Shown here: positions 23,201-35,885 of the stretch, in pieces
Layout: each line of letters begins with the position of its first letter
Numbering within the stretch: position 1 is the stretch's first letter
Source of the DNA: Papiliotrema nemorosa
Lineage: Eukaryota > Basidiomycota > Tremellomycetes > Tremellales > Rhynchogastremaceae
Assembly (NCBI GenBank): GCA_032158125.1
Contig: JASKOT010000030.1
Location: forward strand, 124,001-188,000
Length of the DNA stretch: 64,000 nucleotides
Reading direction: 5' to 3'
Notes under the pieces: generated by a model
What the model was told of the DNA's origin: nothing
Seen by the model: the letters and a program-made list of their open reading frames with translations, nothing else
The model's database searches: none
Made by a program: the position numbers and the translations under genes

Positions 23201-23272
23201 AGTCATGACTTGCTCGCCAGTCACCGCCTTCATGTCAGGCTCACTGGAAGGCCCGGCATGATTGACCGACAT
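20268..23272 (-). CDS. VPS53: GARP complex subunit VPS53
   Basis: VPS53, a CATCHR-family subunit of the GARP tether for endosome-to-trans-Golgi retrograde transport. The start at 23270-23272 reads MSVNHAGPSSEPDMKAVTGE, with VMTRLTSYFPD as the family N-terminal block. The long N-terminal coiled coil at 22750-22950 (EAEAIVKAITGDIQRLDIAK, then NLTSAIQTLERW) is diagnostic. Later exons give LVANFSEYTRADLANVL and LDFEDFFAKRFGIPV (about 21960-22169), then AYIVDLVGSIKQIAEVVRAR (20989-21213). The C-terminal block is EQILLDVQAVKACLLDLP with YVTKNTGQLETMLKVILAP. The last exon (joining FNNFQK to ILDLKG) runs to FATRPRLGE-stop. About ten short introns are needed. It is divergent from dynactin p25, with starts 212 bp apart. 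Confidence 0.88.
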
Positions 23273-23483
23273 GCCTGCAGGCTCCATGAGATCCTATGCC
23301 TATTTTTACGGCCAGAGTACAAGTGAGCTACGAATGACTGAAGACAGCATCGCAGAGGGTTGTTTCAGCATACTGCGGAGCCCCACAATTCCTGCGACAT
23401 CTTGGTCGCGTCTGTTCATGAGACTGCTTTATCGCTCTGCACCACGACGAGTTCAAGAGCAGGGTCCCTTCGGTAGCTCAGTG
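23273..23483. promoter_or_regulatory. Shared VPS53/dynactin p25 divergent promoter
   Basis: The 211 bases between the two divergent start codons must contain both promoters and leaders. No classical element stands out. Inferred from gene arrangement only. Confidence 0.4.
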
Positions 23484-24276
23484 ATGGGCACTTTTGATCC
23501 ATTGATCACATTCGAAAAGGGATCATACATTGGTGCGTTAGGAATCGCTGCACTGCTATGGTGATCAACTGAGAGGCAGAGACTGATACTGGAAGTGAGA
23601 TGATTCCAAGCCGACTCGATTCAACAAGCTGATGGGCAAGACAAAGTATCTCGCAAGGCGGTGATTCTGGGAGCATCAAATATCATTCTAGGAGGAAAGT
23701 CGATCATCCAGAACGGTACGCTACACCTCTGCGACCTCATCATTAGACTCATGGTAGGGGTAATCCTACGAGGAGATCTACGTCGAGCTTCGCCAGGTCA
23801 ACATGTCGTGATATCCATGGGTCGATATTGTACGGTTGAGGAGAACACTGTGATTCGGCCTCCTGGAAAAATATACAAGGGGCAATTCACTTTTTACCCA
23901 GTAAAGATTTCAGACTGCGTCATGATTGGCAAGGAATGTATAGTCGAAGCTGCTCAAATTGGGGTGGGAGTGGAGATAGGAGAGAATTGCATCATTGTGA
24001 GCTTGAGTATTCCTTCGTGTCACGTCTTCTGATGTCCAGGGTAAATTTGCCATCATCAAAGATCTAGCGGTTATCAGACCCGGAACAGTTTTACCTGAAG
24101 GAGCCATAGTACCCAGCATGACGGTATGGGAGGGAAACCCAGGTAAGCGATTGGCTAAACATCTTCGACATGCTGCTGATAGCGTAGGCCGCCTAGTTGA
24201 GCATTTACCGGAAACGACGCAAGAGACTGCAGAGACCAGGGCAAAGACTTTCTACAGTCGGTTCAGAGGTGTCTAA
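23484..24276 (+). CDS. DCTN5: Dynactin subunit 5 (p25)
   Basis: Dynactin pointed-end subunit p25, a left-handed beta-helix protein that with p27 links dynactin to cargo. It begins MGTFDPLITFEKGSYIETDT, assembled over a first intron. It continues GNKVSRKAVILGASNIILGG, then ILRGDLRRASPGQHVVISMG, TVIRPPGKIYKG, and hexapeptide-repeat beta-helix turns (EAAQIGVGVEIGENCIIGKF). The C-terminus is TVLPEGAIVPSMTVWEGNPG and ends FYSRFRGV. The start at 23484 was chosen because it aligns with the family N-terminus; the upstream open frame lacks homology. All introns are GT-AG and short. Length matches the family (about 190 residues). Confidence 0.92.
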
Positions 24277-24373
24277 CCTCGTATACCCGTCAATATGATC
24301 ACGACCGGGACGAATTGCAACGTAACATAATGCATCACGACCTGCATCGAGCAAACAGAACGGACTTATTGTG

Positions 24374-26906
24374 TCACCTGGGTGTGATGTCTTGGCTGTT
24401 GGGACGACTACTTCCCATACTCCACAGCGTACTAATGCTCGTGCTCGCCTTTATCTTCTGCTGCTCGTTGGCAACCTGGGTATCCAGGTCACGGTCATTG
24501 CTGGGAGATCGACTCGTATGGCCGCTGGTGCTACGTCTCCCTGTTCTCTTCAACAAGCCCGGCGTAGGCGAGGTATATTCACCGCTTCCTTGACCCTTGC
24601 TCAGGGCCTTGGCCTTTTCCGCTTCCTTCTCGTCGAAAGCCTTCAGCGCCGCGGCAGCAGCCAATTCGGGAGATAGACGGAGGTCGCCCGTGTATTCGGG
24701 CGACAGTGGTTGAGGTGACTCGCTTGATCCCAACGCTGACGACAATCGGGTCAGAGGTGTGCCGTGCTGTGATCGATTGGGCGAAACAGGTCGAGGTGAA
24801 ATGAGGGACTCCCTCTCTTCGTTTATCGGCGACTTGAGCTGTGCCTTCACGAGCTTGCGTGTAGTGGGCAAGACCCTCGGAGGATTGTTGGAGAAGCTGC
24901 TTTGGCGGTCGACACCCATTAACTTCAAGGTCGCCTCGAGGCGATGTCGTTCTCGGCGATCCTCCTCGTCCTCTTCATGTTTCTCGAGACGCCTTCCAAG
25001 GACCGCCTTGGACGGTGCTGTCACCGGTGTAGATCTTGCTGGCAGAGTCAATGCCTTGAGTGCCGCAGAGGAGCTGGACTCAGAGGTGGGCGTAGTGATC
25101 GTTGGAGACGAACCGAAACCTAGCGCTCGAAAATCTAGCGAGAAACCTCTACGAGCCTGGTCTTAGTTGAACACTCGTACTCTTGCGTCGATGCTCACCC
25201 GTTTCTCCGTTTTCGTTTCTTTGACTTCGGGTGTGGCAATCTCCTTGGGTATCTTCTCGGCTGGCTTTTCCACTTGAAAGCTCATGGCTCGACCTAGCAT
25301 ACTCATTGGCCTTGCCTTTTTCTCCGTTTGCACCGGTGCAGGCTCTGCAGGTACATTCCCCGCCTGCATGGCGTTTGTGATGTCTTGGAGATTGCCACGC
25401 CCCGTCGAAGAAGACGATCTTGAGCCCATTCGCCGAGTTTTGTAGTCTACCGAGAGAATATGCTCGAACCCTTCCTGGGCGATGATGCGATCGATGATCT
25501 GGCTGTCAGCTGCAGCCACGTTGTCCTGAGAGTTGACTCGCCTTAGAGCAGTACAGCGTAAGAGCTTTGTTCTCTTCACGAAGTGTCTTCATCTCTGCGC
25601 GAAGTGCTTCTATCAGTCATGGTCAATACCAGCGACTCACCTTCAGTTGTATCATCTTTCTGTGAGATTGGTGTGTCCTTGTCGTCTAAACTGACATCGG
25701 CTCTTCCTAGTTCTGCTGCCAGATCAATACCTACACCGGGGGTGGGCTGATCTTTTGATTTGCTGGTCTTCGGCCTGCTCCTTGTCGGCGGTTTTAAGTG
25801 AATACCATCAGGGGAACGGGACAGGGCTTTCGAACCATCCAAATCCCGTATGAACCCCTGGTCATCTTCCAGTATCGGACTCTGCGCTTCCAGATCCGAA
25901 TGTAGCTCATCCATCTCCAACTCCTCATCCAGCACATCCAACTGACCCGGCCCTGTTTCCGCTATTCGCAGGACATCCTCGCGATATCCCAACAGTCCCC
26001 CTTCTCTGACTTTCCCACTGAGTGTTCTCTCCCGAAGCAAGAATTCCCAACCTTCATTCTCTTCCTGCAGAGTAGCATTTGTCGCTCGCAGATCGTGTAC
26101 CTCCTTCGTCAGAGTATTCAACTGTGCCAAGAGCGTCGAATGTGATACGTTCAGTGTCGACAATTCCTCCTGCATATCCGAAAGAGTGCGTTGATCGGCA
26201 ATCGAGGGTTGAGCCGGCCGAGCGGAGAGTAGAGCTCGTATACGCTGCTGCAGGTGAGCTTCTTGAGCTTGTAGGGCTTGACGTTCTGCATCGAAAGATC
26301 GCTCCTGATGATCAGCACGAGCATAGAGCACAGGAAGATGTAGAGGACAGACCTGTTCTAAAGCCCTTTTCGCACATACTCGAGCTGTTCTTTCCGCTTC
26401 ATTGACACGACCACGAAGCCTTTCCAGGAGCTCGTCGCGGCCTTCTAGGTCTGCTTCGAGCCGAGTCTATCCGTGAGCGTCTGCATGATACATAATAGGT
26501 CGAGAGCCAGACCAACCTGTTCATTGAGGGAATCATTCAATCGATTCTGCAGCAGCTGCAAACCAGCTTCAGCGGCGGTCTTGTCAACCTGCAATGAAGA
26601 CGACGAGGCCTCTAGCTGCTCAAGCTGGCTTCTATACTAGATGTGAGTATTCCTCCACGAGACGATACCTACTAAATCCTGTTCTTCCCATACTGCTCTC
26701 AGTGCATTGCGCAGATCTTCCGCGTCAGCCCGCTGCAGTTCGTCTTCACTTCTCTCCCGTAGTCCACCTAGAACGCCAACAACTCGCTCCGCGTGATTTG
26801 TCCTCTCCAGCGAAGGGGAAGGAGAAATACTCGAGTATCGTTTGACCCGCGATGGAGCGGGTGGTCGTAGAGCCGGAGAGGCAGTATCGTCCAGAGCGAG
26901 TGACAT
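24374..26906 (-). CDS. Coiled-coil protein, unrecognised
   Basis: Large coiled-coil protein that I cannot name. Start MSLALDDTASPALRPPAPSR (26904-26906), then long heptad-rich segments: DELQRADAEDLRNALRAVWE, LEQLEASSSSLQVDKTAAEA, RDELLERLRGRVNEAERTAR and LQAQEAHLQQRIRALLSA. A conserved-looking helix follows, EENKALTLYC then IIDRIIAQEGFEHILSVDYK, a motif seen in uncharacterised fungal coiled-coil proteins. The C-terminal third is Ser/Pro-rich and basic and ends SSRPNSQDITPR. Several short introns interrupt it. The 3' end lies 97 bases from that of dynactin p25 (convergent). A cytoskeletal or septal scaffold role would suit the coiled coil, but nothing specific supports it. Confidence 0.7.
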
Positions 26907-27368
26907 CTTGAGGCGACCGTCAAGCAGAAGCAGAAGAAGCTAGATAGTCAAGTTGTGGTTGTCAGCTACACATGAACGATGTAAATCAAGATGATGGTTT
27001 GGAAGCTGTTGTGTGCGGGGTTGATGTGTTTCATCACTCCAAAGGGGTCACCCCGTCGACTTCTATCCGAGCGGGTGAAGCCCTTGAACTAGACCATGAT
27101 CAGGCCGAGGCGTTGACAAAGTGCTGCATATCGGGATGGTTGCTTCATACGGAGCCGAACAGGAAGGGAATCGATGCATTAGGCGATCCAGTACGTGACG
27201 AAGCAAAAGAGACGAGGAGCATGGGAACGCACGCGTCTCTTTGTATCACTCCATTCAGATGAATGCTGCTTCCAAGTGGACAGCTTGCTCTCCGAGTGAG
27301 TCGGGACTACTTGAGACCATATTTGCATGCTCGGGTACTATACAACACAACAGAACCATCCGAATTCA
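26907..27368. other. Intergenic, no gene recognised
   Basis: Promoter side of the coiled-coil gene and 3' side of MED6. A 96-codon plus-strand frame (26972-27262) has no motif or splice support. Confidence 0.5.
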
Positions 27369-28484
27369 TTACGGCCCATAATGCAGATTCGTCAACGGCG
27401 AAGAGGCGGGAACTGCGCCAGGGGTCCTGGGACCCAACATCCTGAATGCAGGTGTACCAGCTGTGCTGGTGGCTCTATCGCGCTGCGATGGAGCAGCTGA
27501 GGCACTCCTAATCGTTCTTGGTGCTCCAGGTATTGCTGAGTGAGCGCTTGTCACGCCCATAATCTCCTCTTCAATTTTCTTCAGCTCGTCGTGCGGTTCT
27601 ATACGGGATGCGGGTTTCTGTGCTAGAGCCGATAGCTCGGCAATAGAGCTTCGGGTGGATTGAAGAGCATTGAGAAGGGCAAAATTGGGCAGCGATGACT
27701 GCTGTGTGACTGCAGCAGCCGAAGGATCTGTTTCGACCGAGTCGTCTGCTTTGTCCGCGTTTTGAACGTCGGCCGGGACGTCTGGCGGGAGTGAACGCCA
27801 AACAGGGTGAGCTCTGGGATTGGAAGGTGGATGAGTGGCAGCGAGAGAACTGAAAGCTGTGGAAATGAGATGTGAAGCGTTTTTCTGCAAAGTCAGTCGA
27901 CACTATTGGAAGAGATGAGTTGAAGACGTACCAGTCTAGTTGCCATGGTGTCATACACATTCGGTGCAGGATAGATCTTGCCTTCTAAAATGAACCAAAT
28001 GCCCGTCACGTTATTCCTCGAGCCCTTGTCGGTGATCTCTCGCCTATGGATGACGAACATGTCTGGTGGAAGCGTATGGGCCGGGACGTATTCAAATCCG
28101 CTAACATAACGGGGCAACTCGCTCATGGGTCAGCCTCGAGTCGCTTCATGAGAGCGCAAGAAGCTCACAATTGAGCTTTTGCATAGCCATAGAATGGGTC
28201 AGTGACCATACGTTGCACTCGGAGGTTGTTGTTGTTCGATAATGGGTCGAAGAAGGGGGATAGGGCAAAGTAGTCCATCCTGCCCAGTCAACCTGGTTCA
28301 AGGATGCCGACCATCACCGGACGCGGTCAAGTCAAAACTCACGCCTCTTCGGGAGTCGACAGCGTCCTGGTAGGAAGTGCCTGATGTTTAGCTGTAGCTC
28401 GATGACTACCGAGTGACACACATAAATCCATTCCGGTGAATACCAGTGGATGTGAGCCAAATCCACCTCCGGTTCAGCAGACAT
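27369..28484 (-). CDS. MED6: Mediator subunit 6
   Basis: MED6 head-module subunit of the RNA polymerase II Mediator. Start MSAEPEVDLAHIHWYSPEWI (28482-28484) matches the family DLTHIQW-PEWI opening. The next exons give ALPTRTLSTPEE, then DYFALSPFFDPLSNNN with LRVQRMVTDP, the most conserved MED6 block. Then comes ELPRYVSGFEYVPAHTLPP, and FVIHRREI with GIWFILEGKIYPAPNVYD, the predicted beta region. The C-terminal exon (27369-27890) is Ala/Ser/Pro-rich with a short helix (HDELKKIEEEIMGV) and ends NLHYGP. The variable tail is typical of fungi. Introns are four short GT-AG units. Confidence 0.88.
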
Positions 28485-28913
28485 GGTCGCGGTTGCGCTC
28501 AGTGAGCCCGAATCATGAACACAGAGCTCTTGAAGGCAGGAACTATGTCGAAAGATGCGAGCTACGGCGAGAAGACGAGTTGTGTTGAAGGAGTCGATGT
28601 AGTTGGCAGCAACTGTTTGGACGACCACAGTGATCTACCTCCACCTCGGGCCATTCCACCAGACTACGAGTAGCAAAGAAAGTGTAACTGCTTTGACATA
28701 TCCACCGATGGGATCCGTGGAAGCGTCCACGAGTAAAGAGTGCGCACAAAAGGCTGCAGCGAGGAAAGCAATACATGGTTGAAAGAGGGCTTGGCCAAAA
28801 TCCGAGAAACCCCTCACGAAACTAGCGTCACGAAATTCCTCCAAACCCCTGCACTTGTCCATCCTCCTTTCAGCAGAAATGAACCAAGCGCATTCCCAGA
28901 GAAATAACCCTCT
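28485..28913. other. RPL40 3' flank and MED6 promoter
   Basis: No gene recognised on either strand. Both neighbours are on the minus strand, so this holds the RPL40 terminator and the MED6 promoter. Confidence 0.5.
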
Positions 28914-29736
<823 letters not shown>

Positions 29737-30106
29737 TGTCTATACAGATGTGGTCAGTATGGTCGAATGGAGAAAAGGAAGATGTGAACGCACTGCCGAG
29801 TGTCGTTAAGGTAGGTGTCGACGGCGTACAACCAATTCGACCAAATGTAGTGCAACACAGGCGAGGAAGGAGGGGGGAGGCAACGGGGCGGCGAGTGCCA
29901 TCCCCAGCGGAGTTTCACGGCGTTTCGACCATTTTGGATCCGCCAACTCGGTGGAGACCAGAGTGGCACTTTTGCCACCTGTTGCCTCTTCGCCCTTGTG
30001 ATATCAGGCTTGCACAAGTGTACACATTAATGCATATAGCAAGATTATAGATACCGATACTATCGAGACACGTACAGAACACTGAGTTTGATGTCCGAGA
30101 GCGGTA
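29737..30106. promoter_or_regulatory. RPL40 promoter / SVF1 3' flank
   Basis: 370 bases with no gene. The RPL40-proximal part is the promoter of a highly expressed gene. G/A-rich tracts (29860-29900) are visible, but no named element is assigned. Confidence 0.4.
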
Positions 30107-31742
30107 TTATTCTGAGACGAAAGAAGCCTCGTTGAAAAGCCATCCCTTGACAGGTACCGTCTCGCCATCAAGCTCCACCTGTAGCGTGGCCTGGTTGTGG
30201 TACTTTCGGTCAGCGATTGATCACACCTGAATTTGGGGTCGATTACCTGATAGATGTAAGGCTTTGTCCCGGTGACCGCAGCCAGACCTTTCCTGATGAC
30301 ATATGGAATCTCTGCCAAAACATCGACCTTTTCGATGAGACCTCCCTCTCCTACAGTAGCACCGAGGTGGTCGACCGTCACAGTTGCGCTTAGGGCACCA
30401 TCTGAGTCTCGTCGACTACCAGACCATCTGAACTCGATACCACTTGGCACCTGGTAGCCTGTGGCCGAGTCCTTGACGGGTGTAATGTGTCGAGCCGAGG
30501 AGATGTCTGATGACTCCAGACCGGTCTTGGGAAATGTAGCCGACGAATTGACCGATGTCTGTCCGACGGCTATGACTGGGACCGGATTCTTGCTGGAGAT
30601 GTACACAGTACCCAGATTGACCTTTGTTCGACCAGACTTGGCTCCTTGAGGTCCGTAAGCATCCTGTTATTAGTAAAATCCTTGTATGGGCGGTATGGGC
30701 TTACGGTGGTCTCGAGCTCCATCTGGATAGCTCGCACTTCGCCAAGCTTGCTCTCCTCGCTGCTTCCACCAGTTGTGAAAAAGGCAAAGTTCCACCTGGT
30801 AGCGATCTAGAAGGTCAGAGATTCACATTCCGTGCAAGTCGACTGACCGAATCGGGTCGCATGCCTTGAATGGCATAGACGAACATTCCGTTACCCTTCA
30901 AGTCGATGACTTGGCCATCAATCATCAATGAACCAGAAGTCTCAGCAATGGGATGGAAGCAGCTGACCCATCAACACACAGCTCTATCAGAACCCCGAGG
31001 CGATGTGACTCACTGTACGACGAGGCCGTCGCGTTTGCCATCTTCCTTCTCTTTGCCGAAAGTAGAGAATCCAGCACCTGGGCCTTCTCCGAACTTGAAT
31101 CCAGGACTATTGGCGGGTCGCTCAAACTTGATGGAGATTTGAGCACTCTTGTCGAGGTTGGCAGTGATCGAATATGTTTCGGCACCCGTAGCGGATCCCT
31201 CATTTTTGATCTCCTGAGAATCTTCAGCTTTGATCTTTCGTATGATGGACACGCACGAATTGGTCGGACTTGGATGATCGGCCGTTTGGCTTGAAGTTGG
31301 AGGCATTGAGAGATCTCCATGTGGTTTTCTTGGTCTTCGGATTGTACAATTTGAACGTTAATTGCGTTGTAGCAGGAACTAGGAATACACTGGATGTCAG
31401 CTCTGACACCGATGCTTCTTGTGCAGTCGGACTTACCCAAGGTACGACCAGATCACTTGACACATGAGAAGCGAGCCATCTTCGAGGACGGTGTACCAGG
31501 TATTGGTCTCGGTTTGGAAACCGCGGTTGGTCACGCATTTCCACTGAGAGATTAGTCTATAGCTTGTTGTAGCACTTGGACCCCCACACACCTCTGTATC
31601 CTTGTCTTCGAGCGCACCATATCCCTTGTAGTAGGTAGTGACTGGGTAGAAGTTTTGCACCGGAGCGCTATCTGACTTGGAGCTATAGGTGTCAGGGTTG
31701 AAGATCTTCGGGAAGCATGTCCTCGTACCTGAACCATGACAT
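30107..31742 (-). CDS. SVF1: Survival factor 1, ceramide-binding lipocalin-like protein
   Basis: SVF1-family protein; in yeast it binds and carries ceramides between ER and Golgi and promotes stress survival. The first exon is tiny, M-S-W-F, joined to SSKSDSAPVQNFYPVT; the MSWF start is conserved in the family and fixes the start at 31740-31742. Then WKCVTNRGFQTETNTWYTVL, GSLLMCQVIWSYLG, and TQLTFKLYNPKTKKTTWRSL. SVF1 hallmark blocks continue: ISIKFERPANSPGFKFGEGP, then HPIAETSGSLMIDGQVIDLK, GNGMFVYAIQGMRPD, and ATRWNFAFF. The C-terminal part has IPYVIRKGLAAVTGTKPYIY and ends EASFVSE. The N-terminal amphipathic MSWF segment is thought to contact membranes in yeast. Exons are many and short. 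Confidence 0.88.
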
Positions 31743-32031
31743 TCTGGCTGCCTGCTACCAATGAGATTTATGTCAAGTGTAATGTATGGAGAGGGAGTCA
31801 AGTGAAGAGCACTTGGTCTCAACGCGGTCGATCTTGTCGATGACGAATGCTGCCGGGTGGGTGGCGAATTCTGCGGCGCTTTGTTTAACCCGAATCAAGT
31901 AGAGTACCACAGATGACAAGGTTGCAGCACCTGCATCAGTGGAAATCCACAAACATTCGTGATCTATCGATAGGGGGGCAGAGAGTACTCTGCGTACAAC
32001 AAGAACGTGCATGTCATGATAAAAGGAGTCA

Positions 32032-33001
32032 TTATACTTTCGGCTTTACGTCTCGTTCTTCCCATCGTCCTTCCTCTTCACCTCGCCGTCGTTCACTTTC
32101 GTGGTGTCGCCTCTCGCGTCTCGGAGACCTGCTTCGTTCTCGCTTTATCGGTGTGCGCGATTTGGACCTGTCTCTATGTCGAAGCGAACGGTAGTCGTCC
32201 TCGTAAGACTTGTCTCGATCCTTGCGTGCTTTGTCACGCTCATCGTTGTCATCGTACCTCCTCAATCGGTTCTCATCACGATGGCGATCTCGTTTTCTGT
32301 CTCGCTCGTCTTCCCTGGAGTCATCTCCATGTCGACTCGTCCTTCTAGCACGCCTGTCACGCTCGTAATCGGATTCATCGTCGTCGTCGTAGCGTCCATG
32401 CCTTTTACCCGAGCGTCCGCTATCCCTGTTCCGATATTTCTCGTCTCTCTTGGCTTCTCGTTGAGCTCGAATGGCAGCCCTTTCAGCTTTGCGAACTCTG
32501 GACATGAGTTGGGCTTTACGTCTACTAAGAAACACTCACGCCTTTTCACGCCTTCTTTCTTCCTTATCTGCCTCTTCATCCTTCTCTGCCTTGACATTGA
32601 TGGCATTTGCACCTGTACCTGCTCCGTCGCCATCTTCGTCTTTCGTGGGACGCTTGTGACCGAGAGCCACAGCCAGAGCCTCCTCCTCGGCTTCCTTCAG
32701 CTTTCGTATTTCCTCTCGTCTTTGCCTTGCTTCCTCCTCGTGTGATTGCTTGACTTCACGAGAATACCAATGAATGTCTTGGTTCTTTTGCCATCTCCCT
32801 TGAGGCGCGTTAACCGTGGACCCGAGGTAATTCTCTGTGAGTCAGCTAAGTATCACAATGCGGACAGAAGTTACCTCGATGCTTGTCGTCTACAATTGCA
32901 GACCACCTAAAGTCTCCTTGACCACCTCGATTCCCTGTCGTCAGATACTACCCAATGCTACGCTTCATCCGCTTACCTTCTCTGATGGGCCCATCGTACA
33001 T
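32032..33001 (-). CDS. MMTAG2-family basic nuclear protein
   Basis: Homologue of multiple-myeloma-tumour-associated protein 2 (MMtag domain), a small basic nuclear protein of unknown molecular role. Start MYDGPIREG (32999-33001) is the family opening. The core DDKHRENYLGSTVNAPQGRW then QKNQDIHWYSREV is diagnostic. The rest is extremely charged: EEEARQRREEIRKLKEAEEE, then an RS/RD/RE-rich tail (ERSRSPRRERRHHESER) ending DVKPKV. The tail resembles the low-complexity arms of splicing-associated proteins, so a link to RNA processing is possible but not shown. The strongly repetitive CGA/GAY codons also create a long plus-strand open frame (32101-32745) that is only a shadow. Confidence 0.85.
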
Positions 33002-33409
33002 GGTGACTTGATTCACATAGACGAGATGGATACAGTACTCATAGCTATATGATGCATTGAGCGGAATCAAATCATCACCACTGTCAGTCACTCTGTCGCC
33101 ACACCGGGCCCAAACACCGCTCCTCGTCGCCCCCCCCCCCCCTCCCTTCGCATCTAGCCGGGTCTCCTACACAGACAACCCCCCCTTGTCGCACCTCCTC
33201 ATCATCATCAACAGCTTTACATCCATCGTACCGCTCACAGGAGTAGGTCTACAAAGCATCACGGCGAGAGATCCGACCATACCCAATCGTCCCCGGACTC
33301 TAGGATCTCGCGCGAGTCATCTCACACCTATACCTTGCTCCTCCTTTATCCTTCGACCTTGAGCCCGTCTTCCAAACCTGGTTACTCCATTGTGATCTAG
33401 CTTCCAATC
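33002..33409. promoter_or_regulatory. VAC8/MMTAG2 divergent promoter with poly-C tract
   Basis: About 400 bases between divergent starts. A run of about 13 C's near 33132 and a second C-run near 33180 lie in a CT-rich stretch upstream of VAC8, typical of a fungal pyrimidine-rich leader. A 101-codon frame here has no homology and was not called. Confidence 0.45.
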
Positions 33410-35537
33410 ATGGGTGCTGCTTGCTCAAGCTGCTGTTAGTCTAGATCCGCCACAACAAAGTATGGCGCTGACGATCAGGCGGCGCGAGGCGGAAGAACGC
33501 GTACGAGCCATTATTATTGGAGAACGAACGTGAGGCCGTAGCGGACCTGCTTCAATATCTCGAGAGTGAGACATCCGCTTCTATCGCCTCTAAAGGTTCT
33601 AACGATAGACCGGAGCAACACCAACTTCTTCACTGGATCGCCCCTTGCCGCCTTGACCACTCTCTCCTTCTCTGACAATGTTGACCTACAACGATCCGCC
33701 GCGCTCGCATTCGCGGAGATTACCGAAAAAGAAGTAAGGGAGGTGGGAAGGGATACTCTCGACCCCGTATTGTACCTGTTGACCAGTCACGATCACGAAG
33801 TACAACGTGCTGCTAGTGCTGCTTTGGGCAACTTGGCTGTGAATGGTGAGTTTGGTCCTGGCAGAACGCGCTAATGTTCAGCGGAGAACAAGCTTCTCAT
33901 CGTGTCTCTCGGTGGCCTGGAGCCTCTGATCCGCCAAATGCTTAGTCCAAATGTAGAGGTCCAGTGCAACGCCGTCGGATGCGTGACCAATCTCGCGACT
34001 CATGGTGAGCTTTCGCACCACAAGTCACCATCGATTAACATTCAGATGAGAACAAGACCCAGATTGCCAAGTCTGGCGCTCTCGTACCTCTTACTCGACT
34101 AGCCAAATCGAAAGACATGCGAGTCCAGCGTAACGCGACAGGGGCATTATTGAACATGACTCACTCGGATGAGAACCGACAACAATTGGTCAATGCCGGT
34201 GCCATTCCAGTCCTAGTCAGCCTGCTCAACTCGCCGGACACAGATGTCCAGTATTACTGCACGACGGCTTTGAGCAACATTGCTGTTGATGGTGAGGCGT
34301 CGCCGCGACTTGGGGCTGACTGTCAGCCAACAACCGAAAGAAGCTTGCGTCTACGGAACCAAAATTGGTACAGAGCCTGGTCGCTCTCATGGACAGTCAA
34401 AGCTTAAAGGTGCAATGTCAAGCTGCCCTGGCCTTGCGAAATCTCGCCAGCGATGGTAGGTCGCCTTTGAGAATGCCAGGATCATCCCTGAGAGCAGAAA
34501 AATACCAGCTCGAAATAGTCAAAGCAGAGGGGTTGAAACCCCTCCTCCGCCTCTTACACTCCTCTTACCTTCCCCTCATCCTCTCTGCCGCGGCTTGTGT
34601 TCGGAACGTATCGATCCATCCCGCGAACGAGTCACCCATCATTGACTCTGGCTTCTTGCAGCCGCTCATCGAATTGCTCTCCTTTGACGAAAACGAAGAG
34701 GTTCAATGCCACGCTATCTCGACGCTTCGAAATCTTGCAGCAAGCAGTGAGAGGAACAAGGGTGCGATTGTCGAGGCAGGAGCTGTCGAGCGGATCAAGG
34801 AGCTGGTGCTGCAAGTCCCATTGACGGTTCAGAGCGAGATGACGGCATGTGTAGCAGTCCTGGCGCTTAGTGGTGGGTCCATGCCGCTCTCAGTACGTTT
34901 GCTGATGTCAGACGACCTGAAACCTCAACTGTTGGAAATGGGCATTTGCGAGGTCTTGATTCCCCTCACGAATTCTCCGAGTGTAGAGGTTCAAGGCAAC
35001 TCGGCTGCCGCTCTTGGAAACCTGTCCTCAAAAGCCGCCGAGGATTATGCACCTTTCAACGCTGTATGGAACAAGCCTGATGGAGGATTGCACGCATACC
35101 TGGTCAGATTTTTGGGAAGTGCAGATATCACATTCCAGCACATTGCCGTTTGGGTAGGTCAGCTGTCAGGGCATCGCTCATCCCAGACCATAGTGCAATT
35201 GCTTGAAGCCGAGGATGACCAGTTGACCAACAATATTCGATCTTCACCGATCTTGATCTCGTCCATTCGACAACTCGCTTCCTCGCCTCCGCCTTCTCGT
35301 GCTGCCGGCGGGCGCCACGAAGGCTCTGATGACGAGTACGAGGATGATGTAGACCCTGATGGAGAGGGCGAGATTGCGGGTTTGGCGAGGAGGATTCTCG
35401 ACCTGACAGAAGATGGTCAAGGTCCCGAGTCCAGGTTCACTAATCGATCGGAAAGAGAAGAGCAAGTAGGGAGTCAGGGATCAGACACAGCTGCTCTGCG
35501 AGCAAGCGTACACAGGGCGTTGAGCGGGGGTCATTAA
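33410..35537 (+). CDS. VAC8: Armadillo-repeat vacuolar protein Vac8
   Basis: Vac8, a lipid-anchored armadillo scaffold on the vacuole for inheritance, nucleus-vacuole junctions and Cvt/autophagy. The start MGAACSSCC gives the N-myristoylation Gly2 and several palmitoylatable Cys; the last Cys codon is split by the first intron. Then [44 protein letters not shown] and repeated ARM units: [79 protein letters not shown]. The C-terminus has an acidic [15 protein letters not shown] segment beyond the ARM core and ends VHRALSGGH. The 5' half is broken into many short exons; the last exon (from about 34497) is long. Fungal Vac8 length is matched. Confidence 0.93.
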
Positions 35538-35885
35538 CGAATGAAGGATACGAAAAGCTGTATGGCGCGAGATTGGAATGGTCTGCTCTGCTTTGTAAAT
35601 ATCATGCATGTTTCACGAATCCGAGGCAGGCTGAGCGACGGACGGTGTGAAGCCGCGTCACATTTTGCCCATGCTGCTCAGGAACAGAGGGTTTGGAAAC
35701 GCACGAAGCGGTAGTCGAGGCAACGGATGAGATTGCTCTTGATATCATCATCCTTTGCGTCTGATCATCCGACGCACATTCCAACCTAGCTGTCTTCATC
35801 TACCTCGTCGCGTTCACCATTTGCGAGTAGTGAGCTATCACCAATTTTGATATCGCTTCTTCGACGCGTCTTGATTCTTCCTTCA
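35538..35885. other. Intergenic, no gene recognised
   Basis: VAC8 3' flank and promoter of the chromodomain gene. Nothing coding or structural stands out. Confidence 0.5.

Noticed and set aside
32101..32745. 214-codon plus-strand frame opposite the MMTAG2-like gene
   Set aside because: Hydrophobic-looking translation is the mirror of the RD/RE-rich sense codons; sense protein has clear family homology.
33057..33362. 101-codon frame upstream of VAC8
   Set aside because: Low-complexity Pro/Ser/Thr from a CT-rich leader; no homology, and VAC8 start is fixed by its MGxxC lipidation motif.
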